DNA of 64,000 nt from UBA4055 sp964648295 (GTDB lineage: Bacteria; UBA4055): positions 1 to 64,000 of the forward strand of contig CAZYNH010000003.1 in assembly GCA_964648295.1 (NCBI GenBank), given 5' to 3'. The notes under the pieces were generated by a model, which saw only the letters and a list, made by a program, of their open reading frames with translations, did no database searches and was not told where the DNA came from. Shown here in pieces: positions 15,461 through 25,146 of the stretch. A program made the position numbers and the translations under genes. Positions within the stretch are counted from its first letter, which is position 1, and each line of letters opens with the position of its first letter.

Positions 15461-18028
15461 CTATCTTGACATCTGGTATACTGTTGCCGCTGACAAGCTC
15501 AGCTGATAGAGAATTGTCGTTATATCCTTTGTAAGCTGGAAAAAGTCGATCCTGTTATAATCATAGGGCACATAAATCATGTCGCCCGGCTCAAGACTGT
15601 ATGACCTTATATTGTCGAACCATCCTTTTTCTTTTATCAGCTCTCCGTTGGATTTTATGACATAGATATTTTTCTTGTCCGCGGAGGAAGTAATCCCGCC
15701 GACCTTATCGAGATAATATCCGACTTTGCGGTTCTTTGCGTTGTATGTTATTGCTGTCTGCTGATAGACCTCACCCATCACAAGGATTGTCCTGGACTGG
15801 GTCGGAACAAATATTGAGTCTCTATCCTGAAAGAAAAACTCCTCGTGATTCCCTTTATCATCAATGTCAAGAATAACCCTTCCGCTTGCTTCAATTGAAT
15901 CGAACTTGGCGATATTAAGCGCATTTGCTAGGTCTTTATTACCGGAAAGTATCATCTGGAGCTGCAGTTTGTTATTGAGCTCATCACGCAACTCTTTAAT
16001 TTTCCGGGCCTGCTTTTCCTTTACTTCCTGCCTGAATATCTGAGTCGATTTTATCTGGGCGTTCTTTGTAAATCCCCCGCATCTTGCTAAAAGATTTGAA
16101 AATTCCTCATTCTCTGTAAGGGCATACATCCCCGGAAACTGAACTTCTCCGAATATCTTTACATAATTAACTTTAGCGAAATCTCTTATCCTGCGCACGA
16201 ATACAATATCGTTAGGTTCCAGTATTAGGCTTTTTGCCTCTTTAATATCCACCCATCTGGTCTTGAGTACGGTATTTTCCTTGTTAATGCCTGATACGAC
16301 TTCGACAGAATCAGTAATGGCGTCTTTTCTGAACCCTCCCGCAAGGCTTATAAGGTCGTATACGCTCATATTTGGTGAATGAATGTAATTCCCGTGCATT
16401 TTTACATTGCCCCATATCCCGACGCTCTGCAGAGGTTTTTTTGCCGAGTAGTCAAAGACATGCATCTTGTCGTCAGGTTTAAGGATGAAAGACTGTGCCG
16501 CGCCTGAAAAATACTCAAATCCGTCTTGACCGTTGTTTCTGATGATAATTATGTTGGAGATATCCCCGGATGATGAAAGACCTCCTGAATATGAAAGTAA
16601 ATTTGAGACTGTCATTTCTTTTGTGTATTTGTATACACCCGGTTTGTTTATCTCTCCGGAAACCTCTACTGACGGGAAGTATGAAACAGAATCAATGCTG
16701 AATATTTCAACTGTGTCTCTGGGAAAAAGGGCGATCAGTTCGTCACCAGAAGAATCGAAAACGCTTTTTGGTGAAAAGTTTAACAGAACATCCCTGTTGC
16801 CGAGTCCGCTTTTTCTGATAATATTGGCATAATTCATATCGCTATTCTCAAAGATCACTTCCCTGTCGTTTAAAATGTCTCCAAGTTTCATTCCGTCATT
16901 GAACTGTACCTTACGGTTATGCCTGAAATTGCCTTTGAGGTATACATATCTCGAGTTAAATACCAGCGTAGAGAATATTCTAATTATATCACCGTCCCGA
17001 AGTGACGGATTCTCTTTGAGGGAGACTGACATAATCTCAACCCTTCCGTTCTGGTCCAGCCTTTCGATCTCTATCCTGTCGGTGTCAGAGAACGGGGTCC
17101 TTCCGGCTATCTTCAGTATGTCCTCGAGCCTGTCGTTCTTCAATATCTCAAAAATACCCTCTCTCTTGACATTTCCCGCGACGGCGGTCTGATTTCCTAT
17201 AAGAGGTATAAATATTGTCATGTTCGGCTCAAGTACTGATACAGGATTCTCACCAAAGAACAGAAGTGAATAAAGGTCGACCATCCTTGATCCTGTTTTC
17301 GGGGAGATCAGACCTATGTTCCTCAGGCTGCCTTCAGGAGTTATTCCTCCCGCGACGGCCATTACCTCGACTATGCTGGAAAAAGGAGAAACATTGTATA
17401 CTCCTGGCTTATATATGTTGCCGACGACAAAAACTGTTATCGGTTTGACTTCGCTCAATCTTACGCTGTATTTTATGCCGTTGATACTGGACAGTTTTGA
17501 TTCTATACGGTTCTTTGCTTCCTTATAATTCAGTCCCGAAAGGTCTATCTTTCCTATCTGCGGTATTATGACAAATATCTCATTGGTCACCTCAACCGAA
17601 TAGTTCTTTTCCATTGAACCCCAGATATCAATTGAAAATACATCCCCCGGAGACAGGATGTAAACATCAGGAACTGTTTTATTATAGTTTAAGTTTGTTC
17701 TGATGGATGAAAAGTCTATCCTGAACTGCTTAAGTTCCGATTCGTAGGGATTTATAAGTTCTCCGCTTACATATTTCTCGAAATATGTCTTCGAAACTGC
17801 CAGTGAGTCCGTACGGGTCTGTTTAAACCCGGAAATATCCTGCAGCACGGTATCAATAACAGAAGGCTGTGTTTCCATTTTAGTCGGAGGTTGTTTAGCC
17901 TTGAGTCTCTCGATCTCTTTCGAAAGATCTTTTCCTGTCATTCTCTGATACATCTTCAGCAGTTCTTCGCTTTGGCAAAATACCGATGCGGCAAGCAGAA
18001 ATAAGACTAGAGATAAAATTTTCTTCAT
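15461..18028 (-). CDS. Multi-SLBB polysaccharide export outer-membrane protein (Wza-like)
   Basis: An 855-residue envelope protein for capsule or exopolysaccharide export. A signal peptide (MKKILSLVLFLLAASVFCQ) precedes a Pro-rich linker, the Poly_export domain (about 105-185; YVLSPGDVFSIDIWGSMEK-like region) and about six SLBB repeats, each opening with a phrase such as VVGNIYKPGVY, VSGEINKPGVY or IFGEVQFPGMY. The last 30 residues form a hydrophobic amphipathic helix resembling the outer-membrane helix of Wza. It is longer than classic Wza (about 380 residues) because of the extra SLBB domains, as in many FCB bacteria. Between the sugar transferase and xer genes in one operon. Confidence 0.9.
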   Translation of the reverse strand: MKKILSLVLFLLAASVFCQSEELLKMYQRMTGKDLSKEIERLKAKQPPTKMETQPSVIDTVLQDISGFKQTRTDSLAVSKTYFEKYVSGELINPYESELKQFRIDFSSIRTNLNYNKTVPDVYILSPGDVFSIDIWGSMEKNYSVEVTNEIFVIIPQIGKIDLSGLNYKEAKNRIESKLSSINGIKYSVRLSEVKPITVFVVGNIYKPGVYNVSPFSSIVEVMAVAGGITPEGSLRNIGLISPKTGSRMVDLYSLLFFGENPVSVLEPNMTIFIPLIGNQTAVAGNVKREGIFEILKNDRLEDILKIAGRTPFSDTDRIEIERLDQNGRVEIMSVSLKENPSLRDGDIIRIFSTLVFNSRYVYLKGNFRHNRKVQFNDGMKLGDILNDREVIFENSDMNYANIIRKSGLGNRDVLLNFSPKSVFDSSGDELIALFPRDTVEIFSIDSVSYFPSVEVSGEINKPGVYKYTKEMTVSNLLSYSGGLSSSGDISNIIIIRNNGQDGFEYFSGAAQSFILKPDDKMHVFDYSAKKPLQSVGIWGNVKMHGNYIHSPNMSVYDLISLAGGFRKDAITDSVEVVSGINKENTVLKTRWVDIKEAKSLILEPNDIVFVRRIRDFAKVNYVKIFGEVQFPGMYALTENEEFSNLLARCGGFTKNAQIKSTQIFRQEVKEKQARKIKELRDELNNKLQLQMILSGNKDLANALNIAKFDSIEASGRVILDIDDKGNHEEFFFQDRDSIFVPTQSRTILVMGEVYQQTAITYNAKNRKVGYYLDKVGGITSSADKKNIYVIKSNGELIKEKGWFDNIRSYSLEPGDMIYVPYDYNRIDFFQLTKDITTILYQLSLSAATVYQMSR

Positions 18029-18044
18029 ATCTTCATACTCCGGA

Positions 18045-19430
18045 TTAGTGTCCTTTTAAATTTATTACAACCCTGGCCGTATAGAACAGGATTATGAAAT
18101 CAAGTTTCAGCGAGATATTCTCAATATAATAAAGGTCATACTTGAGTTTCTCTTTTACATCGTCGAAAGTTTCATCATACTTATGCTTGACCTGCGCCCA
18201 GCCCGTAAGTCCCGGTTTAACATGAAGCCTTTTATAATAGAACGGGATAGTCTTAATGAATTTATCAACGAATACCTTTCTTTCGGGTCTGGGACCTACA
18301 AAACTCATGTTGCCGATAAGCACATTGAACAGCTGGGGAAGCTCGTCTATCCTGGTCTTTCTCATGAGTTTCCCGAACTTTGTCACTCTGGGGTCGTTCT
18401 TTGATGCCCAGACCGCTCCTGTCTCCGCTTCGGCATCCTGTTTCATGGACCTGAATTTATAAACAGTAAATTCCTTGAAATCTTTGCCGACCCTTTTTTG
18501 CCTGAATATAATTTCTCCTTTCGAATCCATTCGTATTATAAAGGCGCTCAGGATCATGACGGGTGCCGCGAGCACGAGCATCACGAACGATACGATTATA
18601 TCGAAAGAACGCTTGAGCATTCTCTGGAAAGGAGAAAGTATATCGGGGAAAAGCTCGAGCAGTTTATATCCGAAGAGCTCGAAAGTCCTGACATTCCCGC
18701 TGATGATGTCGCTGAGTGACGGAACGACCTTGTAGAACACATTATGGTCTTTTGATTTGAGTATTATATTGTTTATGAGCAGAGGGTCTTTAACCTCCAC
18801 GGAGATAATTATTTCCCTGATCTTGTGTTTTGTTATTATTTCTTCAAAGACATCAAGGTCTCCCAATGTTCTAAACCCCTGATATTCGGGATTATCCTTA
18901 CCATCGTCAATAAATCCGATAATATTAAGACCGAGAAGCCGTCCCTTTAGGTATTCCCGCACAATTTTCTTTGCCGATTTGTTATATCCGATTATGAGGG
19001 CGTTCCTCAATCCGATACCTTTTCTGAAAAGGTTGTTGAGAGTCAGCTTGAACGCTACTCTTCCGGACGAGACGAAAAAGCACAATATACCATAATAGAT
19101 AAGAAGTCCGGTACCTGAGAATTCTCTTAGGTTCAGGTTGGTCAGAACATAAAGAATAACAGCTCCGACAGTTATTCCGGACACCGAACTTAACGCTATT
19201 TCTATAGCGCTGCGGAAATAAAACGACTTGTAAAGGTCCTTAATATGGAAGATCACCAGCCAGTAGAAGTAAAGCACGGGTAAAATAATTATAAGCTCGC
19301 TGAAGGAGTGTTCGGTCGTTGTTGTAAAGAAATTTGATTTGAACTTGATGATGAAGATCAACACAGTAGAAATATTAATCGTGACAAGATCAGTCAATAC
19401 AAGGAATTTTATCTCTTTCGATATTCTCAC
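18045..19430 (-). CDS. Undecaprenyl-phosphate sugar-1-phosphate transferase (WcaJ/WbaP-like)
   Basis: A 461-residue initiating glycosyltransferase that loads the first sugar phosphate onto undecaprenyl phosphate for polysaccharide assembly. Four or five N-terminal helices (residues about 10-125) precede a Rossmann-like CoA-binding domain (NALIIGYNKSAKKIV, about 140) and the C-terminal bacterial sugar transferase domain with KRSFDIIVSFVML, VYKFRSMK, RKTRIDELPQLFNVLIG and MSFVGPRPE. It overlaps ribD by 4 bp and is followed by the SLBB export protein, so synthesis and export are co-expressed. The sugar (glucose, galactose or other) is not determinable. Confidence 0.9.
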   Translation of the reverse strand: MRISKEIKFLVLTDLVTINISTVLIFIIKFKSNFFTTTTEHSFSELIIILPVLYFYWLVIFHIKDLYKSFYFRSAIEIALSSVSGITVGAVILYVLTNLNLREFSGTGLLIYYGILCFFVSSGRVAFKLTLNNLFRKGIGLRNALIIGYNKSAKKIVREYLKGRLLGLNIIGFIDDGKDNPEYQGFRTLGDLDVFEEIITKHKIREIIISVEVKDPLLINNIILKSKDHNVFYKVVPSLSDIISGNVRTFELFGYKLLELFPDILSPFQRMLKRSFDIIVSFVMLVLAAPVMILSAFIIRMDSKGEIIFRQKRVGKDFKEFTVYKFRSMKQDAEAETGAVWASKNDPRVTKFGKLMRKTRIDELPQLFNVLIGNMSFVGPRPERKVFVDKFIKTIPFYYKRLHVKPGLTGWAQVKHKYDETFDDVKEKLKYDLYYIENISLKLDFIILFYTARVVINLKGH

Positions 19431-20518
19431 TGTGAATACCTCAGCTGACCGCTTATAATTATATCGCCTCCGGATTTTTTATATACCGGTTCGGACAATG
19501 TGACAGAGTCGCTAATATTTTTAATTCCGGAACCGGAAAAGAATTTCATTCCGCTCCCTATCAGTTTTGGCGCAAGAAAAAGCACCATTCTGTCTGCGAT
19601 CCTGTTTCTAAGGATGTATGAAGAAACGGCCGCCCCGCCTTCGGCAAGGACAGACCTGATGCCACGCCTGGCAAGTTCAGTTAAAGCCTGTTTCAGATCA
19701 AGTTCCCCGTTTTTTTCACTTACTCTGATTATGCTTATACCTTTTGAAATATATTTTGTTTCTGATGTTTTAGCGGCCTTCTCTGAAGTAATGATGCAGG
19801 TTTTTGAACAGCAGTTGAATATTTTCTTTTCAGGATCGGCAGAAAGAGTCTCGTCGGCGATAATTCTTAAGGGATTTATACCGCGGCAGTATCTTACTGT
19901 TAGTAGAGGGTCATCTTTTTCAACTGTTCTTCTTCCAACCAGGACAGCGTCGTGAAGGCCCCTTAATTTATGAGAATATTTCCTGCTCTTTTCGGAAGAG
20001 ATCCATTTTGAGTCAAATGTGTCGGTCGAGACGGACCCGTCAAGAGATGAAGCTATTTTTAAAGTAACTAAAGGCAGACCTGTTTCAATGTAATGAAAAA
20101 ACGGAGCGTTGATCTCCCTGCATTCTTTTTCGCATATGCCTGTAATAACTTCGATCCCGGAATCCCTCAGTATCTTCACTCCTCTGCCGGAAGAATGCCC
20201 TGACGGATCGATCGTCCCGACAAAAACTCTCCTGAGATCCTTCAATATTATCAGTTCCGTACAGGGAGGTGTCTTGCCGTAATGCGAGCAAGGTTCAAGA
20301 GTAACGAACATATCGGCTCCGGCCGGGTCTTCCGTGCAGGAGTTGATCGCGTCGACCTCGGCGTGAGGCCCTCCAAAATATCTGTGATATCCCTTACCTA
20401 TTACCGCACCGTTCTTTACTATGACGCAGCCTACGAGAGGATTGGGGCTCACTTTACCTAGTCCCTTTGCGGCTTCTTTTAGAGCCGTTCTCATATATTT
20501 TTCTTTTTCGCTCTTCAA
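19427..20518 (-). CDS. ribD: Bifunctional riboflavin biosynthesis deaminase/reductase RibD
   Basis: A 363-residue enzyme of riboflavin synthesis: pyrimidine deaminase at the N-terminus and 5-amino-6-ribosylamino-uracil reductase at the C-terminus. Deaminase signatures are SPNPLVGCVIV (about 25-35), HAEVDAI (zinc His and catalytic Glu) and PCSHYGKTPPC (zinc Cys pair). The reductase part carries LKIASSLDGSVSTD and GGAAVSSYILR. The start is a TTG at 20518; an ATG eight codons later is possible, but the TTG keeps the usual EKYM lead-in. First gene of an operon with polysaccharide genes; no FMN riboswitch is visible in its short leader. Confidence 0.9.
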   Translation of the reverse strand: MKSEKEKYMRTALKEAAKGLGKVSPNPLVGCVIVKNGAVIGKGYHRYFGGPHAEVDAINSCTEDPAGADMFVTLEPCSHYGKTPPCTELIILKDLRRVFVGTIDPSGHSSGRGVKILRDSGIEVITGICEKECREINAPFFHYIETGLPLVTLKIASSLDGSVSTDTFDSKWISSEKSRKYSHKLRGLHDAVLVGRRTVEKDDPLLTVRYCRGINPLRIIADETLSADPEKKIFNCCSKTCIITSEKAAKTSETKYISKGISIIRVSEKNGELDLKQALTELARRGIRSVLAEGGAAVSSYILRNRIADRMVLFLAPKLIGSGMKFFSGSGIKNISDSVTLSEPVYKKSGGDIIISGQLRYSQ

Positions 20519-20556
20519 TTCTTTTGAAACCTGATTATTTGCATAAAAACGGCTTA

Positions 20557-20585
20557 AATATAAAACAAAATGAGTTCTTAAGCAA
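20557..20585 (-). promoter_or_regulatory. Promoter of the ribD-polysaccharide-xer operon
   Basis: Minus strand TTGCTT (20585-20580), 17 bp, TATATT (20562-20557). Divergent from the promoter at 20618. Confidence 0.6.
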
Positions 20586-20617
20586 TCGTATTAATATATA
20601 AATCTTGAAGCGGATGC

Positions 20618-20646
20618 TTGATTTTGCAATTCTTAAATCATATATT
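20618..20646 (+). promoter_or_regulatory. Promoter of the MBL/beta-CASP-like gene
   Basis: TTGATT (20618-20623), 17 bp, TATATT (20641-20646). Predicted start near 20653 lies downstream of the in-frame TTG at 20605, so translation must begin at ATG 20683. Confidence 0.65.
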
Positions 20647-20682
20647 CAATACCTGACAAAAATTTACTGTAAGGGAGATTTT

Positions 20683-23052
20683 ATGAAAGAAAGCATTAAA
20701 GAAATGATGAAGGGGATCAGGCTCAATTCTGAGTATATTTCCAGGATCAGAAAGAGCAAAGAAACTCTAAAGTATATGAATTCATTAGATTTTGAATCCA
20801 TGCCTTCTGAAATTAAAGAGATGAATCTGTCTATTATCGAAAGAGCCAAAAAAACTATTGAAGAAAGAAATGAAAGTTTACTTAATTCTGAAGAAGGGTT
20901 TGAGGGTGAAGAATTTGTTGTATATGCCGAATCGTTTTCACGCAATCAGCAGATAATCAGCGTTTTAGAAGACCTGAAATGCTTAAAATGTTTATTGGAG
21001 AAGGAAACACCTGAGCTTACGTCTAATGTAAGAAATGAAATAGAGATGTTGACTGATAGAAAAAATGACGAACTTGAAAAGCTCAGGTCCGATTTTAAAG
21101 CGCATGTTGAAAGGTCAGTGGCTAAAGAGCTTTTTGATGAAGGAATCCCCAAAGAAGAAACTCCTCCTCCTGAAAGAGCAGAAATGAGATCACCTTCTCT
21201 ACGAAGCTATTCAGTTAAGAAAAGCACAAGGAGTATTGCGGAAATAAAGGAGATCATAGACCAGTACATCAGACTGAACGAACATATATTCAACAAGATC
21301 ATTTTTGAAAGCAGACCGCCAACAATATCGATCGCGGAAAGGATGCTCGATCTGTATTTTAAACCGGGTACAGGTTATATTATCAATTTTATCTCTGAGC
21401 CTGATACAAATTACGGAAAATTCTACAGAAATCTTCTCAATGTCTTCAGCGAGATAAAAGAGTTCATGTTCGACAATCACGATATCGTCGTTATACCAGA
21501 AGAGGGTAAATCAATTAGTTACCTCAACAGTTTCTATCAGAATTATGTGTTTGTCAGAGAGAAGATCGACACAGCCCTTACTCAGTTCAAGCTTCAGAAC
21601 TCGCTTCTTAACGAGAATTTCAGCGTCAAATATATGATATTTGAAAAAATTGCAGGTAAATACCTTGTCTTCTTTAACGGCAATATCGGCCTTTCAAGGG
21701 CAGTTGAGCAGTATTTTGTAAATCAGGCCAAACTGGGGACCATGCAGTTCGAGGTCGAGTTCGTTGAATATAAGGACAGCATAAACAAAATGATAGCAGA
21801 AAGGCTTAACAGGATCAGGAACAGGATAGATCTGTCTTCAGCCGACAATTACATGAAATTGAACAGGATCACGGACGGGACAGGCAAAAGATCCCTGCTG
21901 TTCGATGTCTCTGGGGTCAAGGTACTAATTGATCCGGAAGCCGAATACGAGGGTAACGATATTGACATAGTTGTAATGACGAACGCAAGAGGCGGTCATA
22001 CGGATTTCATCCCGGGTGTAATGAGTAAAAACCCGTCAGCCAAACTTTTTACTTCAGATATATCTTTCAAAATAGCTAGAATAAAATGGTTAAAAGATAT
22101 GAATAATCCAAGTCTGATCCCGGGTGCTCCGGTCGCCGCAGGTTATTCAAAAAGAGATATCGAGAGTCTGAACGACCGCATTATCAGGATAACGCCGATG
22201 GGGAAGGGATATAATTTTAAAAATCTGGTCAATATAAAATTCTTTAACTCCGGTTCCGTGCCGGGATCAGCTGTCGTCGAGATCCGGGATGCGTGCAGCA
22301 AGACTTTATACGCGGGAATTCTTTCAACCGGTGATACCAGCCTTCTTAAAGCATCGGACGCCTATATTTCAGAATACGACTTCATCTATTCAGAGTCAGG
22401 AACGCATTATGAGTATGTTCCCCTGCAGATATCCGCTTTAAAAGATAAACTTCGTGAAGGAAAACAGGTATTTATCTTTTCAGACACGATGGGCAATCTT
22501 CAGCATATTGTAGCAGAACTTTATTCTTCAGGCATAAACAGACCTGTCATTTCGGGCGATCCTGTTTTCGATTCAATTAACAGGGAAATATCAAAAATGC
22601 TCGGTTTCGGATCAAGCTGGGGCGACAATTTCATTGAGAGAGAAAAATTTTCAAACAGCATTTCAATGCCTGAACCTTTTGCGGATGAGTATGAGTTCTA
22701 TAAAAAATTCTCGACAGGGGAATCAATGATCTTCATTCTTCCGTTTGATAAAATGGAGATCGAAATGATAATCAAGAACAAGCTTTACGGCGACAATCTT
22801 ATCTTTGTACCGGCGGATTTTGAAGAGGAATTTTTACAAATACTCAAAAATGACCCGGTAGTGCCGGATGAGATGAAAACGGGAAAACATGTAGTTTATA
22901 ACTATATAAGGAGTTCGGGACCTGAGGACCTGTATTCCGCCTGCAGTGAGAACAAACAGTTCAAAAAAATGATCTGCGGAAGTCAGGTGGTGAACATCCC
23001 CGCAAATAAAATATTGATCGCCGGAGAGAATTCAGAAAAGAAGGTGTACTGA
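20683..23052 (+). CDS. Degenerate metallo-beta-lactamase/beta-CASP-like protein with coiled-coil N-terminus
   Basis: A 789-residue protein. The first 180 residues are highly charged and helical (likely coiled coil), followed by an unrecognised 240-residue region. Residues about 415-680 resemble the metallo-beta-lactamase/beta-CASP fold of RNase J and CPSF-type nucleases: LLFDVSGVKVLIDPEAE, then IDIVVMTNARGGHTDFIPG where the HxHxDH motif should be, then KTLYAGILSTGD, YDFIYSESGTHYEY and the CASP-like VFIFSDTMGNLQHIVAELYSSG. Positions 434-439 read N-A-R-G-G-H, so most metal ligands are lost and nuclease activity is unlikely. Start ATG 20683 has GGGAG 5 bp upstream. It overlaps queE by one base. 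A structural or RNA-binding role is inference. Confidence 0.6.
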   Translation: MKESIKEMMKGIRLNSEYISRIRKSKETLKYMNSLDFESMPSEIKEMNLSIIERAKKTIEERNESLLNSEEGFEGEEFVVYAESFSRNQQIISVLEDLKCLKCLLEKETPELTSNVRNEIEMLTDRKNDELEKLRSDFKAHVERSVAKELFDEGIPKEETPPPERAEMRSPSLRSYSVKKSTRSIAEIKEIIDQYIRLNEHIFNKIIFESRPPTISIAERMLDLYFKPGTGYIINFISEPDTNYGKFYRNLLNVFSEIKEFMFDNHDIVVIPEEGKSISYLNSFYQNYVFVREKIDTALTQFKLQNSLLNENFSVKYMIFEKIAGKYLVFFNGNIGLSRAVEQYFVNQAKLGTMQFEVEFVEYKDSINKMIAERLNRIRNRIDLSSADNYMKLNRITDGTGKRSLLFDVSGVKVLIDPEAEYEGNDIDIVVMTNARGGHTDFIPGVMSKNPSAKLFTSDISFKIARIKWLKDMNNPSLIPGAPVAAGYSKRDIESLNDRIIRITPMGKGYNFKNLVNIKFFNSGSVPGSAVVEIRDACSKTLYAGILSTGDTSLLKASDAYISEYDFIYSESGTHYEYVPLQISALKDKLREGKQVFIFSDTMGNLQHIVAELYSSGINRPVISGDPVFDSINREISKMLGFGSSWGDNFIEREKFSNSISMPEPFADEYEFYKKFSTGESMIFILPFDKMEIEMIIKNKLYGDNLIFVPADFEEEFLQILKNDPVVPDEMKTGKHVVYNYIRSSGPEDLYSACSENKQFKKMICGSQVVNIPANKILIAGENSEKKVY

Positions 23053-23693
23053 TGCCTCTGAATGTTTACGAGATATTTGAGTCGATCCAGGGAGAGTCCT
23101 CATATTCGGGACTGCCCTGTTTATTTATAAGGCTCGCCGGATGCAATCTCCGTTGCAGCTGGTGCGATACAAAATATGCTTATGATGACGGCACTCAACT
23201 CGAAAATGACGAGGTTGCCTGCAGGATAAACAAATCGAAACTGAGGATAGTCGAATTCACGGGCGGCGAGCCTCTTCTGCAGAAAAAGGAGCTTATAAAA
23301 GTTATCAGCATGATCGACAGCGAAAAGACCGTCATGATCGAAACGAACGGAAGCATTTCGCTCGAAAATATACCGGAAAGAGCCGTAAAGATAGTGGATA
23401 TAAAACTCTCGGGGTCAGGCGAAGGCGGAAGTTTTCTGGAGGAAAATTTAAAATTTATCGGAAAAAAAGACGAAATAAAGTTTGTTTTGAAAGATAAATT
23501 TGATTATAATGAATTCAGGAAGTACTATAGAGAATTCGATCTGGACAACATGTGTTCCGTTCTCGTGTCAACCGTATCCGGATCGGGGTTAAGCGGCGCG
23601 GATATAGCCGCAGAGCTTGTAAAAGACCGCCTGAACGCAAGATTTCAGATACAGCTTCATAAATATTTGTGGAAAGACGAAAGAGGGAGGTAA
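23052..23693 (+). CDS. queE: 7-carboxy-7-deazaguanine synthase QueE
   Basis: A 213-residue radical SAM enzyme that forms 7-carboxy-7-deazaguanine in queuosine synthesis. The N-terminus YEIFESIQGESSYSG and the radical SAM cluster motif CNLRCSWCDTKYA (CX3CX2C at about residues 31-38) are diagnostic, as is FTGGEPLLQKKEL (about 72-84). Short members of about 210 residues are usual. No queC, queD or queF is in the window. Its start codon overlaps the stop of the beta-CASP-like gene, so they share a transcript. Confidence 0.9.
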   Translation: MPLNVYEIFESIQGESSYSGLPCLFIRLAGCNLRCSWCDTKYAYDDGTQLENDEVACRINKSKLRIVEFTGGEPLLQKKELIKVISMIDSEKTVMIETNGSISLENIPERAVKIVDIKLSGSGEGGSFLEENLKFIGKKDEIKFVLKDKFDYNEFRKYYREFDLDNMCSVLVSTVSGSGLSGADIAAELVKDRLNARFQIQLHKYLWKDERGR

Positions 23694-23711
23694 TATAGAG
23701 GAGGTGGCGAA

Positions 23712-24014
23712 ATGATAAAGCACATTGTTATGTGGAAACTGAAAGAACGCGGGGACATGTCCAGAAAAATTGCCGCCGCGCTCGAGATAAAGAAAAGTCT
23801 GGAGAGGCTCACTGCGATGATAATCGAGATCAAAAAACTCGAGGTGGGCATGAATTTCTCCAATTCGGGAAAGGCCTATGATATAGCTCTTTATACAGAG
23901 TTCGGTTCAAAGAGCGATCTTGAGCATTATCTTAAACATCCCGAACATGTTAAGGTCAGGAACTTCATAGAAAGCCTTGTCGATGATAAAGCCGTAGCTG
24001 ATTATGAGGTGTAG
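23712..24014 (+). CDS. Dabb (stress-responsive alpha/beta barrel) domain protein
   Basis: A 100-residue single-domain protein of the Dabb family: it opens with MIKHIVMWKLKE, carries MIIEIKKLEVGMNFS in the middle and ALYTEFGSKSDLEHYLKHPEHVKVRNFI at the end, all family hallmarks. Ferredoxin-like dimers are typical; roles range from stress response to cyclases, and none is clear here. A good site, GAGGAGG, precedes the ATG. It follows queE after 18 bp and is probably the last gene of that operon. Confidence 0.85.
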   Translation: MIKHIVMWKLKERGDMSRKIAAALEIKKSLERLTAMIIEIKKLEVGMNFSNSGKAYDIALYTEFGSKSDLEHYLKHPEHVKVRNFIESLVDDKAVADYEV

Positions 24015-24015
24015 C

Positions 24016-25140
24016 TCAGAAGATCAGGTCTGACACTATCGTATTGAATATGTCAAATTTTTCCCGGTTTAGAAAAATTCTGTCGCGTGAATATACGATA
24101 ATGCCTTTCTTAATATAGTTTTCGAGCCTGCCTCCGAGGTCTGAAATGATGTTTGTGCCAAATCGGGCATAATAATCATCAACTGATATTCCTTCAATCT
24201 TTCTCAGTCCCAGAAATAAAAATTCGGTTTTTAGAGTACCGGCAACAATTTTATTTTCATGAGATGTTCCTGTGTGTCCCGATCGGATGAGCGCGAAATA
24301 ATTTTCGATACTGTCAGGGTTGGACCACCTGAAAGTTTTCATAAAAGAGTGGGCTGAAGCGCCAAGGCCGATATAATTCCCGAAATTCCAAGTATTCATG
24401 TTGTGCAGAGAAACACGGCCGTTTTTTGCGAAATTGGATATTTCGTACCTTGCATAGCCATGTTTTTCCAGAATCTCGGAAGTGATGTTGAACATGCCGA
24501 TCTCTGTGTCGTCGTCGAGTTTTATAATATCTCCCAGGCGGAGCATTTTCTGATAAAGGGTATCATCGTAATAAGTGAGGATATAGACAGAAATATGCTC
24601 CGGTCCCAGCGCCGCTATCTCGGAGGCGTTGAAAACGGCCGACGCCGGGGTTGAACCGGGGATGCCGGTGATGAGGTCAAGGTTCACATTGCCGCATCCG
24701 GCTTTCCTGGCGGCTTCATACACCGCGTAAATATCTTTTACGCCGTGTATCCGTCCAAGCGTTCTGAGATCAGAGCCGATAAATGACTGGGAGCCGACGG
24801 AAAACCGCGTGACGCCCGCCTGAATAAAGGCTTTAAGCCTTCCGCAGTCCGCTGTCGCCGGGTTAACCTCGAGCGTCACTTCGGCATCCCCGCTTGTTTT
24901 GAACCTGCGGACGATCTTTCCGACATCGTCCGGATCCGCCAGTGAGGGAGTCCCTCCCCCAAAATATATCGTCCTTATGCGGTCCGAAAAAAAACTGTCG
25001 TAGAGTTCGGCCTCTTTAAGAATATATCCAAAATACTCTTTATAAGCCGCTGCGTCGTCCCGCGCGACCGAGAAAAAATCGCAGTAGGGGCATTTTTTTC
25101 TGCAGAATGGAAAGTGTACGTAAATGTGTTCCGTTTTCAT
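24016..25140 (-). CDS. hemW: HemW-like radical SAM protein (oxygen-independent coproporphyrinogen oxidase-like)
   Basis: A 374-residue radical SAM protein of the HemN/HemW family. IYVHFPFCRKKCPYCDFFS (about 5-23) carries CX3CX2C; TIYFGGGTPSLAD, VTLEVNPATAD and FSVGSQSF follow. The length and the lack of an N-terminal CxxxCxxCxC fourth Cys favour the heme chaperone HemW over HemN. ATG 25140 is chosen over TTG 25167 because the -10 box (25147-25152) lies between them. The transcript would then begin at or within a base or two of the ATG, making it near leaderless. Convergent with the Dabb gene, which ends one base away. Confidence 0.88.
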   Translation of the reverse strand: MKTEHIYVHFPFCRKKCPYCDFFSVARDDAAAYKEYFGYILKEAELYDSFFSDRIRTIYFGGGTPSLADPDDVGKIVRRFKTSGDAEVTLEVNPATADCGRLKAFIQAGVTRFSVGSQSFIGSDLRTLGRIHGVKDIYAVYEAARKAGCGNVNLDLITGIPGSTPASAVFNASEIAALGPEHISVYILTYYDDTLYQKMLRLGDIIKLDDDTEIGMFNITSEILEKHGYARYEISNFAKNGRVSLHNMNTWNFGNYIGLGASAHSFMKTFRWSNPDSIENYFALIRSGHTGTSHENKIVAGTLKTEFLFLGLRKIEGISVDDYYARFGTNIISDLGGRLENYIKKGIIVYSRDRIFLNREKFDIFNTIVSDLIF

Positions 25141-25146
25141 AGTGTC

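Noticed and set aside
20605..20682. TTG start 26 codons upstream of the beta-CASP-like gene
   Set aside because: It lies upstream of the predicted promoter (-35 at 20618, -10 at 20641) and has no ribosome-binding site; ATG 20683 has one.
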